A stretch of DNA of 64,000 bases from Serratia liquefaciens ATCC 27592 (GTDB taxonomy: Bacteria > Pseudomonadota > Gammaproteobacteria > Enterobacterales > Enterobacteriaceae), in NCBI RefSeq assembly GCF_000422085.1, contig NC_021741.1, positions 4,216,001 to 4,280,000 on the forward strand, given 5' to 3'. Shown piece by piece: positions 18,737 through 27,550 of this stretch; the stretch's first letter is position 1, and each line of letters opens with the position of its first letter. Under the pieces are notes generated by a model. The model worked only from the letters and a program-made list of their open reading frames with translations, searched no databases and was not told the origin of the DNA. Made by a program: the position numbers and the translations under genes.

Positions 18737-19429
18737 TTATAGGTACACTAACTCGATGGTGCTCAAGCCATCCAAAATAACCGGTTTGGTCAGATCCAAT
18801 TCAGAAGCTTTATTGATATAGGCTTGCACCGTTAAGTTTATGGTTAAGTTTTTGAAGGCCGCAGGCTCTTGGACCATGCCCTGCATCCACGAAAGCTGAC
18901 GTTTAACACCAACGCTATAGAGGCTACTATCTTCCCCCGTCCACTTCCCTGCACTCCCCCCTCGCGTGATGATTGGAGTAGTGCTACCGTCTGCTTTAAG
19001 CCCCGTGGCGCTGATCGCGTATCCCCCGATACGTGCTGAGTTACTGAGCCCAAGACCTACTACTGCCGTTGCTCCACTCACTAAACCACTAACAGGAGAA
19101 AGACCCGCACCAGATACCGCATCTTCAGTATCAACGCCAGCCAGCGTATTCGGACGACCATTCTTCGTCTCTAGCGCCAACTTCACCGGTGCATCGCAAG
19201 CAATGGTTAAATCCAACTCTTTTTTTTCTAACTTAGTGTAAGCATCCAACGTCAAAGAATCAGATTTGATAATGCCATAATCAACGGTACCATCACTGGT
19301 CAACGTAGGAGTACAGCCGGATGGCGTAACGCTACCGGTAACCTTTACTTCTATATCTTTTGCCAACGAAGGCAAAGATGTGATTGTCAACACGGCCAAC
19401 GCACAGGCGGTTATTTGCATTTTTTTCAT
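18737..19429 (-). CDS. DUF1120 fimbrin paralogue, module 1
   Basis: A 230-residue secreted protein. Signal peptide MKKMQITACALAVLTITSLP with Ala-Lys-Asp after it, Cys in TPSGCTPTLTSDG and LTIACDAPVKLAL, KNGRPNTLAG, then a central variable segment and a conserved C-terminus AYINKASELDLTKPVIL. AAGGAG lies ten bases before a nearby in-frame-unrelated ATG and about 20 before this one. Nearly identical flanks accompany the copies at 22032 and 24358, showing tandem duplication. No chaperone or usher is attached to it, so it would depend on the neighbouring operon for export and assembly. Confidence 0.88.
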   Translation of the reverse strand: MKKMQITACALAVLTITSLPSLAKDIEVKVTGSVTPSGCTPTLTSDGTVDYGIIKSDSLTLDAYTKLEKKELDLTIACDAPVKLALETKNGRPNTLAGVDTEDAVSGAGLSPVSGLVSGATAVVGLGLSNSARIGGYAISATGLKADGSTTPIITRGGSAGKWTGEDSSLYSVGVKRQLSWMQGMVQEPAAFKNLTINLTVQAYINKASELDLTKPVILDGLSTIELVYL

Positions 19430-20254
19430 TCGGATATTGCTCCTTTTCCCTAAGTCAAATAGCGGATATTTTCGCCAGTCCCATTTGAGGCAGAGTATGA
19501 CAAGATATTTACAAAGTTAAAAACGAAACCAACACACAAAATCAAATACGATTGAAAACATCAATCTTGTAATACAATCAATTGTTCCTAATGAAAAAAA
19601 ACATAAAACAGCCATTTTTATGGGATTTAATTCTGATTTTTTATACTTTTCAGTCTATGAGACCAGAATCATCGTGCTTGCGACATAAAATCGCAGAGCC
19701 GTCCTGGGCTCACCACAGCTGCGTGAACGTGAAAAGTGTCAGATACTGAAGATTCGCCTTACGCCCATTTGTTATTCATATGACTTATGGCGTTTTTGAT
19801 CCTGCGAGCAAGGCGTCTTACTCAGAAAATTGACCTGCACCAATTCAGCAGGCAAGGGCTGTCACGAAAGCCTTTCAAGAGATAATCCATATGCTAACTC
19901 AGTAAAGAAAGGGAGTGATTCTTCATGCATCAATAATAACCACCGAAACCAAGAGATAAAAAACGACAAATAGCAACAAGAAATTAAATACAAACCAACG
20001 AACAAAACTCCAACTTTGTATTACAAGAAAATTCTTTACGAACTTAATGTCCATCACATAATCCTAAAAAGGATAAAACCTCCGTTTTTTTATTGGTATT
20101 AAAATACATAGTCACACCAAACATAACTAGCGATATAATCGTTAAGCAAAGCATAATTCAGACTTATCATTGATAGCTATCACCAACCCTGCTGGCCAAT
20201 GATAACCCTAATGTGTGCTGATATGGGAAATGACACTTACTGCTAGGGAAGCTT
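19430..20254. repeat. Module 1 long intergenic repeat unit (fimbrin to luxR)
   Basis: About 825 bp between the divergent fimbrin and LuxR-like genes, without a protein gene. It is almost identical to 22740-23562 and clearly related to 25066-25800 (for example the CTTGCGACATAAA and CCCATTTGTTAT segments occur in all three). Such long conserved, AT-rich, non-coding DNA between a fimbrin and a regulator probably holds promoters and binding sites. Its conservation may simply reflect recent duplication. Confidence 0.8.
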
Positions 20255-20884
20255 ATGTTCAGAGAATCTATAACCGTATTTTTATCAGATAAAAATCGCT
20301 ACTTCACACATGGCATCAAATTGGCGTTAGAGAGCTATTTTCGATCAAAGAATGTGAATGTGCGTTTTACTGAAAATGCCTTCGAATACAGAATGGCAGA
20401 CGTCATCTTCCTGGCGGCCAACCCAAGCGAAAGCACTCTGCCTCATTATCTGTATTCACAGGCAAAAGCTTGCTGCCCGCTGGTTTTCTTGATCGATGAT
20501 GAACGAATAGCAGCACCAGCTTCCCACTCAAGTGGCAGGAAGAAATTCACTCATATCTCTCGCAACAAAAGTGTAGCGGCTTTATTAGAGACCTTCGACC
20601 GCGTCATATTAGCCAATGTCATTCAAAATAAAAGAAATCGCTGCGATGTTGGTTATGCCTCCCGATTCGCCAGGTTCTCTACCAGAGAGTATGAAGTCAT
20701 TCATTATCTCTCTTTAGGCCTACCCAACATTTTGATTTCACGGAAACTGAACCTGAGCGAAAAAACCATCAGCCAGCATAAACGTAACGCGATGCGAAAG
20801 CTGAAATTTAAACGCAATGCCGAGCTGCATTTTTGGCTGCTTTGTGGCGGTTTAAAGGATGTGGGGCGGCATGTTCTGATGTAA
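20255..20884 (+). CDS. LuxR-family regulator with degenerate receiver, module 1
   Basis: A 209-residue protein. The C-terminal 60 residues are a LuxR/GerE helix-turn-helix (FSTREYEVIHYLSLGLPNIL, then KLNLSEKTISQHKRNAMRKL). The first 120 residues resemble a response-regulator fold (ITVFLSDKNRYFTHGIKLAL, DVIFLAANPSES, PLVFLIDDE), but the acidic pair and the acceptor Asp are not in place, so it is probably a pseudo-receiver that is not phosphorylated. It is divergent from the fimbrin gene at 18737 and is likely to control it. A near copy, inactivated, is at 23563. Confidence 0.88.
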   Translation: MFRESITVFLSDKNRYFTHGIKLALESYFRSKNVNVRFTENAFEYRMADVIFLAANPSESTLPHYLYSQAKACCPLVFLIDDERIAAPASHSSGRKKFTHISRNKSVAALLETFDRVILANVIQNKRNRCDVGYASRFARFSTREYEVIHYLSLGLPNILISRKLNLSEKTISQHKRNAMRKLKFKRNAELHFWLLCGGLKDVGRHVLM

Positions 20885-20903
20885 CCCAAGCACAGGAAAA
20901 TTC

Positions 20904-21095
20904 ATGATTATTTTCAAACGTCTTTGCTCAAATAATAGACCAAACATGGAAATAAATGCATTTTTCTCTATGCAGTTAACAACGTCACCTATCGGTTTTT
21001 CTGATTGTTCAATTAAAAGTAAACGGATAATAGACAACTCAACAGCAACGCAGCAGAAGGCAGGTCAAAGCAAGTTGAAGGAAAGCAAAAAGTGA
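20904..21095 (+). CDS. Possible small gene upstream of and overlapping the 186-residue gene
   Basis: 63 codons starting MIIFKRLCSNNRPNMEINAF, beginning 20 bp after the luxR stop and ending in TGA that overlaps the GTG/ATG start of the next gene (GTGA overlap), the arrangement of translationally coupled genes. There is no clear SD and no recognised family. In module 2 the homologous sequence is interrupted after 24 codons by a deletion. It could equally be a leader or non-coding. Confidence 0.3.
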   Translation: MIIFKRLCSNNRPNMEINAFFSMQLTTSPIGFSDCSIKSKRIIDNSTATQQKAGQSKLKESKK

Positions 21096-21652
21096 TGCTA
21101 AACCGCGCAACCCTGCTTGGTTCAATCAGCATGTTACTATTATTACTGGCGCTGCTGCCTTCACTTTTGAAAATGATTAACGTGTCTGCTATTCCTGCGG
21201 TGTGGAACTCTACTCAAGATGACCGCCCATCGCCTAATACTCCTCCGAGCGAAGACACAGGAGAGCCAAAAGGCGGAAAGCATCAACTGCTGTTAACCGA
21301 CAACGATACCCTGCCAGAGCAAGCTGAGTTCACAATCAGACGGGGAGAGAATAAGATACTCAGTAAGAGCCTGGCAGATTCACATAAATGCTATTGCGAT
21401 ATATCGGTTGAAAGCGCTTCGGCCAAATTCAATTTTCAAATCATCCAGCAGGAAGTGAAAAAATTTGTCCGGAAAAGAATATTGTCACGTAGAAGGTTGG
21501 CGGGTTTGAGTTTTAGAGTCACTAAAAACATTAAAATAAACAGCAGAGATAAGCAGCCCGTATTTTTCGAGTACGGGCATTTATTTGATAAAGTGATATC
21601 TGGCAAGTCACCCTATGAACACTTTATGAAAGTCGGCGAATCCCCGAGGTAA
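21092..21652 (+). CDS. Unknown protein with N-terminal membrane anchor, module 1
   Basis: 186 residues from GTG at 21092 (or 185 from the adjacent ATG at 21095), with AAGGAAAG upstream. A hydrophobic N-terminal helix (LLGSISMLLLLLALLPSLL) is followed by a Pro/Ser-rich linker (DDRPSPNTPPSEDTGEP) and a basic C-terminal domain with KCYCDISVESASAKFNF, FVRKRILSRRRLAGLSF and FEYGHLFDKV. It is probably anchored in the inner membrane with the rest in the periplasm. The family is not recognised. It follows the LuxR-like gene and is absent from module 2; a short relic of it survives in module 3 (about 25814-25850), so it belongs to the ancestral module. Confidence 0.65.
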   Translation: MMLNRATLLGSISMLLLLLALLPSLLKMINVSAIPAVWNSTQDDRPSPNTPPSEDTGEPKGGKHQLLLTDNDTLPEQAEFTIRRGENKILSKSLADSHKCYCDISVESASAKFNFQIIQQEVKKFVRKRILSRRRLAGLSFRVTKNIKINSRDKQPVFFEYGHLFDKVISGKSPYEHFMKVGESPR

Positions 21653-21666
21653 AAACTGAGCTTCCT

Positions 21667-21942
21667 ATGACTCTATACGAATACGCCATGTGGCTCCAAC
21701 GAAATGAGTGCAATGGGTTTCTTATCGAGGAAGAGGTTTATACTGCCGATCAGCACTTCAAGCTAGCGATGGTTGTACGTAATCTGAAGCGCTTTGGCCA
21801 GAATATCGGGTATAGGGCAGTATGGAACGTCACGAGTATACGCGACAATATTCGACGGTTATTACTGGTCTTTAGTGCCACTTACCCTGGAGTGGCACAA
21901 CTGCCAATGGTTTTTCATTCAATGCCAGCGAACCAGCCTTAA
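21667..21942 (+). CDS. Unknown small open frame, 91 residues
   Basis: Open frame starting MTLYEYAMWLQRNECNGFL, 15 bp after the preceding gene. No convincing SD and no recognised domain. A second frame across 21794-21976 has similar quality, so the region may be the remains of a longer gene broken by a frameshift. Kept at low confidence. Confidence 0.25.
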   Translation: MTLYEYAMWLQRNECNGFLIEEEVYTADQHFKLAMVVRNLKRFGQNIGYRAVWNVTSIRDNIRRLLLVFSATYPGVAQLPMVFHSMPANQP

Positions 21943-22031
21943 ACTCTTCAAACCTCGCGTGAAACATCGCTTATAATCAGCCTGATGAAATATCCCCCAC
22001 CGCAAATCAATACTAAATCGAAAAGTATGAC

Positions 22032-22739
22032 TTACAGATAAATCAATTCAAGGGTGGTCAAACCGTCCAAGATGACCGGTTTAGTCAGATCCAATTCAGA
22101 AGCTTTATTGATATAGGCTTGCACCCTTAAATTTATGGTTAAGTTTTTGAAGGCATCAGGCTCAGGGGAAGAGCCCCACGCCTTCATCCACGAAAGCTGA
22201 CGTTTAACACCGATGCTATAGAAGTTATATTCACCACTATCACCACTACCATTAGTCCATTTCCCAGCCTCCCCCTCACGTGTGATGGATATAGCTCCTA
22301 CCCCTGACCCAAAGTGGATCGCGTATCCGCCGATACGAGCTGAGTTACTGAGCCCAAGACCCACTACTGCCGGTGCTCCCCTCGACCCATTTAAACCACC
22401 TACTGGAGAGAGAGCCGCACCTGATATCGCATCTTCAGTAGCAACACCAGCCAGCGTATTGGGTCGTCCATTTTTTGCCTCCAGCGCCAACTTCACCGGT
22501 GCATCGCAAGTAATGGTTAACACCAAATCTTTTCGTTCTAACTTAGTGTAAGCGTCCAACGTCAAAGAATCAGAGTTGATAATGCCATAATCAATAGCAC
22601 CATCACCAGGCAGCGTTGGGGTACAGCCCGATGGGGTAATAGTACCAGCAACCTTTACCTCTATGTCTTTTGCATAGGAGGGCAACGATGTAATAGTCAA
22701 CACGGCCAACGCACAGGCAGTTATTTGCATTTTTTTCAT
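22032..22739 (-). CDS. DUF1120 fimbrin paralogue, module 2
   Basis: A 235-residue secreted fimbrin of the same type as the gene at 18737: signal peptide MKKMQITACALAVLTITSLP, Cys in TPSGCTPTLPGDG and LTITCDAPVKLAL, and C-terminus AYINKASELDLTKPVIL then LELIYL. It is very close to the copy at 24358 and a little further from 18737. The differences concentrate in the middle (about 120-185, around RGAPAVVGLG and GSGVGAISITREGEAG), where a surface-exposed region would be expected. Confidence 0.88.
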   Translation of the reverse strand: MKKMQITACALAVLTITSLPSYAKDIEVKVAGTITPSGCTPTLPGDGAIDYGIINSDSLTLDAYTKLERKDLVLTITCDAPVKLALEAKNGRPNTLAGVATEDAISGAALSPVGGLNGSRGAPAVVGLGLSNSARIGGYAIHFGSGVGAISITREGEAGKWTNGSGDSGEYNFYSIGVKRQLSWMKAWGSSPEPDAFKNLTINLRVQAYINKASELDLTKPVILDGLTTLELIYL

Positions 22740-23562
22740 TCGGATATTGCTCCTTTTCCTTAAGTGAAGCAGCGAATATTTTCGCCATTCCTATATGAAA
22801 CAGAGTATGGCAAAACATTTACAAAGTTAAAAATGAAACCAACACACAAAATCAAATACGATTGAAAACATCAATCTTGTAATACAATCAATTGTTCCTA
22901 ATGAAAAAAAACATAAAACAGTCATTTTCGTGGAATTTAATTCTGATTTTTTTTTACTTTTCAGTCTATGAGACCAGAATCATCGTGCTTGCGACATAAA
23001 ATCGCAGAGCCATCCTGGGCTCACCACAGCGTCGTGAACGTGAAAAGTGTCAGATACTGAAGATTCGCCTTACGCCCATTTGTTATTCATATGACTTATG
23101 GCGGTTTTGATCCTGCAAGCAATGCGTCTTACTCAGAAAATTGACCTGTACCAATTCAGCAGGCAAGGGCTGTCACGAAAGCCTTTCAAAAGATAATCCA
23201 TATGTTAACTCAGTAAAGAAAGGGAGTGATTCTTCATGCATCAATAATAACCACCGAAACAAAGAGATAAAAAACGGCAAATAGCAACAAGAAATTAAAT
23301 ACAAACCAACGAACAAAAATCAAACTTTGTATTACAAGAAAATTCTTTACGAACTTAATGTCCATCACATAATCCTAAAAAGGATAAAATCTCCGTTTTT
23401 TATTGAAATTAAAACACATAGTCACACCCAAAATAACTAACGATATAATCGTCAAACAAAGCATAATTCAGACTTATCATTAATAGCTACCCCCCCCTGC
23501 TAGCCAATGATAACCCTAATGTGTGCTGATATGGGAAATAACATTTACTGCTAGGGAAGCTT
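22740..23562. repeat. Module 2 long intergenic repeat unit
   Basis: 823 bp, a near-identical copy of 19430-20254 with scattered substitutions and one-base indels. It contains no protein gene. It ends with the same GCTAGGGAAGCTT sequence in front of the luxR copy. Confidence 0.85.
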
Positions 23563-24243
23563 ATGTTCGGAGAATCTATAACCGTATTTTTATCAGATAA
23601 AAATCGCTACTTCACACATGTCATCCAATTGGCGTTAGAAAACTATTTTCGCTCAAAAAATGTGAATGTGCATTTTACTGAAAATGCCTTCGAGTACAGA
23701 GTGGTCGACATCATCCTCCTGGCAGCCAACCCAAGCGAAAGTACTCTGCCTCATTATCTGTATTCACAGGCAAAAACTTGCTGCCCGCTGGTTTTCTTGA
23801 TCGATGATGAACCAATAGCAGCACCAGCTTCCCACTCAAGTCGCCGGAAGAAATTCACTCATATCTCTCGCAACAAAAGTGTAGCGGCTTTATTATAAAC
23901 CTTCGGCCGCGTCATATTATCCAATGTCATTAAAAATAAAAGAAATCGCTGCGATGTTGGTTATGCCTCCCGATTCGCCAGGTTCTCAACCAGAGAGTAT
24001 GAAGTCATTCATTATCTCTCTTTAGGCCTACCCAACATTTTGATTTCACGGAAACTCAATCTGAGCGAAAAAACCATCAGCCAGCATAAACGTAACGCGA
24101 TGATAAATCTTAATTTTAAACGCAATGTCGAGCTGCATTTTTGGCTGCTTTGTGGCAGTTCAAAGGATGTGGGGCGGCATGTTCTGATGCAACCCAAACA
24201 CAGGAAAACTCCTGATTATTTTCAAACGGATTTTCTTATATAA
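23563..24243 (+). pseudogene. LuxR-family regulator copy, module 2, nonsense-mutated
   Basis: A close copy of 20255-20884. An in-frame TAA at 23896-23898 replaces the GAG codon of the intact copy (after SVAALL), so translation would stop at 111 residues and lose the helix-turn-helix. The frame then continues intact through KLNLSEKTISQHKRNAM. The normal stop is also lost (TAA to CAA at 24190-24192), so the frame runs on to 24243. Two independent lesions in an otherwise open frame indicate a genuine pseudogene rather than a sequencing error. Confidence 0.88.
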
Positions 24244-24357
24244 TAGACCAAACATGGAAATAAATAAATTATTCTCTATGCAGTTAACAACGGCACTTAT
24301 AATCAGCCTGATGAAATATCCCCCACCGCAAACCAATACTAAATCGAAAAGTATGAC

Positions 24358-25065
24358 TTACAGATAAATCAATTCAAGGGTGGTCAAACCATCCAAGATG
24401 ACCGGTTTAGTCAGATCCAATTCAGAAGCTTTATTGATATAGGCTTGCACCTTTAAGTCTATGGTTACGTTTTTGATGGCATCAGGCTCAGGGATCGAGC
24501 CCCATGCCTTCATCCACGAAAGCTGACGTTTAACACCGATGCTATAGAAGTTATCTTCACCACTATCACCATTACCGTTAGTCCATTTCCCAGCCTCCCC
24601 CTTACGTGTGATGGGTATAGCTCCTACCCTTGTCCCAAAGTGGATCGCGTATCCGCCGATACGAGCTGAGTTACTGAGCCCAAGACCCACTACTGCCGGT
24701 GCTCCCCTCGACCCATTTAAACCACCTACTGGAGAGAGAGCCGCACCAGATATCGCATCTTCAGTAGCAACGCCAGCCAGCGTATTGGGTCGTCCATTTT
24801 TTGCCTCCAGCGCCAACTTCACCGGTGCATCGCAAGTAATGGTTAACGCCAATTTTTTTTGTTCTAACGTAGTGTAAGCGTCCAACGTCAAAGAGTCAGA
24901 TTTGATCATGCCATAATCAATAGCACCATCACCAGACAGCGTTGGGGTGCAGCCCGATGGGGTAATAGTACCAGCAACCTTTACCTCTATGTCTTTTGCA
25001 TAGGAGGGCAAAGATGTAATAGTCAACACGGTCAACGCACAGGCAGTTATTTGCATTTTTTTCAT
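24358..25065 (-). CDS. DUF1120 fimbrin paralogue, module 3
   Basis: A 235-residue secreted fimbrin with signal peptide MKKMQITACALTVLTITSLP, Cys in TPSGCTPTLSGDG and LTITCDAPVKLAL, and the shared C-terminal AYINKASELDLTKPVIL. It differs from the module 2 copy at scattered positions, mainly in the middle (GTRVGAIPITRKGEAG) and near FKNLTINL/IKNVTIDL. The 60 bp downstream of its stop match those downstream of the 22032 copy, which marks the duplication unit. Confidence 0.88.
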   Translation of the reverse strand: MKKMQITACALTVLTITSLPSYAKDIEVKVAGTITPSGCTPTLSGDGAIDYGMIKSDSLTLDAYTTLEQKKLALTITCDAPVKLALEAKNGRPNTLAGVATEDAISGAALSPVGGLNGSRGAPAVVGLGLSNSARIGGYAIHFGTRVGAIPITRKGEAGKWTNGNGDSGEDNFYSIGVKRQLSWMKAWGSIPEPDAIKNVTIDLKVQAYINKASELDLTKPVILDGLTTLELIYL

Positions 25066-26301
25066 TCGGATATTGCTCCTTTTCCCTAAGTGAAGCAGCG
25101 AATATTTTCGCCAGTCCTATATGAAACAGAGTATGGCAAAACATTTACAAAGTTAAAAATGAAACCAATGCACATAGCTAAATACGATTGAAAACATCAA
25201 ACCTGTAATACAATTAATTGTTCCAGAAGAAAATAAACACTCAACAGTCAAACCCACAGGATTTAATTCTGATTTTTCTTTTTTTTTAGCCTATGAGGCC
25301 AAAAACACTATGCTTGCGACATAAACTCGTCGAGTCGTTCTTAGCTTACGCTAGCTGTACACCTATGAAAAAAATGAGATATTGAGAAATAGCCCTCTCC
25401 CATTTGTTATCCGCATGTCCTATGGCGAACTTAAGCCTCGACGTTGCGGCTCTTATTCAAATCGGTTACGCATAGATGTTTACCGATGAGCGCAGCATAA
25501 AATAGCAGCAACGATACCTTTCAAGATCGCTAACCGGACCTCAGTAAATAAATGCCAAGTATTAATTTCCAGCATTACTAATCACAAACAGAGACATTAA
25601 TAGATAAAACATTAAAAAACAAAAGAATTTAAACGTTACAAAGTATAAAACCCCAAATTTGTATTACAATAAAATTATTTTTAAGCTGTACGCTCTGTAC
25701 CTGACATATAAGAAGATAAAAAATTCGTTTTATTATAAACATTAAAACATCATGTAACACTAAGAATGACTCATGATATCATTGACAGAACAAACGCGAA
25801 GAAAAGCAACTTGGCAAAATTCAATTTAAAAAGCATTCAGCCGGAAGTAAACCTTGTCCTAACAATGATAATTTCATGAACAATTTTAAGGACTTTAATC
25901 TTGCTCTAGCAAGGAATAAAAACACATGTATTGATAATATAGAACATCATGAAACAGCGCAGGAAAATTATTGATATGAACAAGTTAGATAAAGGCCACC
26001 CACAGGAAAACCATATCTATATTTCATATAAAAATAAAAACCACATCGATAAACTGGATTTAGGGAAATTACTATAAACTTAGCCATTGCCGATACTTCA
26101 ATCTAGATACACCTTACAAAACAGTCATGTGCTGTTAAAAAAACTTAGTATCAATAAAGAATTACGTTAGCCTTAAATAATAACAATAGGAGTCATAACC
26201 TTGGAGAAAAAAGTAGAAACTTATAAAAAAATGACCATTATTGACATGCAATAATAAAATAAAGTTGTAATTAATCCGACAAGCAACACAAGGAAGTAAT
26301 A
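25066..26301. repeat. Module 3 decayed repeat unit without regulator gene
   Basis: 1.24 kb without an intact gene. 25066-25800 is a diverged version of the module 1 and 2 intergenic unit. No luxR copy follows. Instead 25814-25850 matches part of the 186-residue gene (translation AKFN then IQPEV, against AKFNFQIIQQEV), and about 25960-25976 matches the CAGGAAAATT sequence just after luxR. The remainder is AT-rich, without recognisable content. Confidence 0.7.
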
Positions 26302-26835
26302 ATGAAAAAGATACAAAACCTGATAGAAAACATAGGACTATGCATCCCAGAATGCAATACAGAGTCTCTGAGCTCCAGCTCACCAAAAACCTTTGATCCT
26401 GATACTATATTACATTGGTTATATGAGAACCTGAGCAAACAAAACTTGATAATCTATGAGGAGTGGAAAGAGTACAACGGTTATATTCCAGATTTTGAAA
26501 CACTACAAAACATTACACTACCCGTTGAACCAAATGATTTTATTTTCACTCTGATTGATAATATTGATTGGTCAGAATCTACTATTGATCCGTACGATAT
26601 ACCATATTACATTCCTTGGTTAGAACATATAAACCATTATCTAAAACCGCATGGCGTAAGATTAGTTAACATTTTACCTTTTGAGAATGCATATATTATA
26701 TGTCTACGTGATGATGATATATTAATACAAAACCTAGACTTAAGTTTGAAAAACTTTGGTATGGGTATCGACAAGCGAGAACCATTAGATCAACAAGAGG
26801 TCTCACTAGAAATGAACTCTGCAATATCAGGTTAA
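26302..26835 (+). CDS. Acidic unknown protein, immunity-protein-like
   Basis: 177 residues, AT-rich codons, AAGGAAG about seven bases before the ATG. Acidic and aromatic-rich with no signal or membrane helix (IDNIDWSESTIDPYDIPYYI, LEHINHYLKPHGVRLV). The composition, size and isolation in AT-rich DNA resemble immunity proteins of polymorphic-toxin or contact-inhibition systems, but no toxin gene is adjacent and I do not recognise the family. Cytoplasmic. The functional guess is inference only. Confidence 0.6.
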   Translation: MKKIQNLIENIGLCIPECNTESLSSSSPKTFDPDTILHWLYENLSKQNLIIYEEWKEYNGYIPDFETLQNITLPVEPNDFIFTLIDNIDWSESTIDPYDIPYYIPWLEHINHYLKPHGVRLVNILPFENAYIICLRDDDILIQNLDLSLKNFGMGIDKREPLDQQEVSLEMNSAISG

Positions 26836-27550
26836 AACAGAATAAAACTCACGTGTATTTCAGCAGGTATTTACACCCCTGCGAGGCATATTAACCCACG
26901 AAATAAATAGCGATGAATTCACATTTTAACTTTAAATACCACCCTATTTCACACTAGGAAAAATAACAATATTAGATTAAATTCTGGCTCTATTGATTGA
27001 CCACTTTGGATAAACCCCTTAGCTTTCATGTCATATATCAGCCATGCAAAATGGGCGGTGATACCACCGCCCGTTTTTCTCTCCATTGATAAATATAATT
27101 ACGAATACATCCAGCGCGTCTATTAAACGTAAGAAGGTGATTGCACCAGCATTAAAAACACTTAATTTAATAAGTCACTTCTTGCCACATCCGATACCTC
27201 CCATGTAATTATACAAAGTTCCTTTGACCGCCAACTTATTTATGGGAAAACAACAAGGAGGAGCATTGTCATTATTACACCCCTTAACGAAACACCAATC
27301 TTAAAAATTACTAATGCCCAACAAATTGAAAAGAATATAATACGACATCGATCTGTTATTCAATCCAAGTGAATCGAATGGCCTCAACGACAAAGAAAAT
27401 CGAAAGTAGTCGGCGGAACCGCCATGCTAAGACACCAGTCACCAGTCACCAAAGGCTCCGCACTCAGTCGCACCGGAGTGCATTTGGTTCTTGCGAAAAA
27501 TAAGCTCGGCGTCACGAATTATTCAACAGCGCCCTGCGTACGCCCAACTC
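26836..27550. other. Intergenic region with terminator and possible gene relic (715 bp)
   Basis: No intact gene. It holds the strong hairpin at 27053-27079. An open frame without any start codon spans 27166-27372 (about 68 codons, for example SFDRQLIYGKTTRRS and IVIITPLNETPILKIT); its translation looks protein-like and may be the tail of a deleted gene. Confidence 0.5.
27053..27079 (+). terminator. Rho-independent terminator
   Basis: Perfect 8-bp stem GGGCGGTG / CACCGCCC with loop ATAC, followed by GTTTTT. It lies 218 bp after the 177-residue gene and would end its transcript. Confidence 0.85.

Noticed and set aside
13959..25065. Invertible promoter switch for the fimbriae
   Set aside because: No recombinase gene nearby and no inverted repeat flanking a promoter was seen; copy-number change by tandem repeats fits better.
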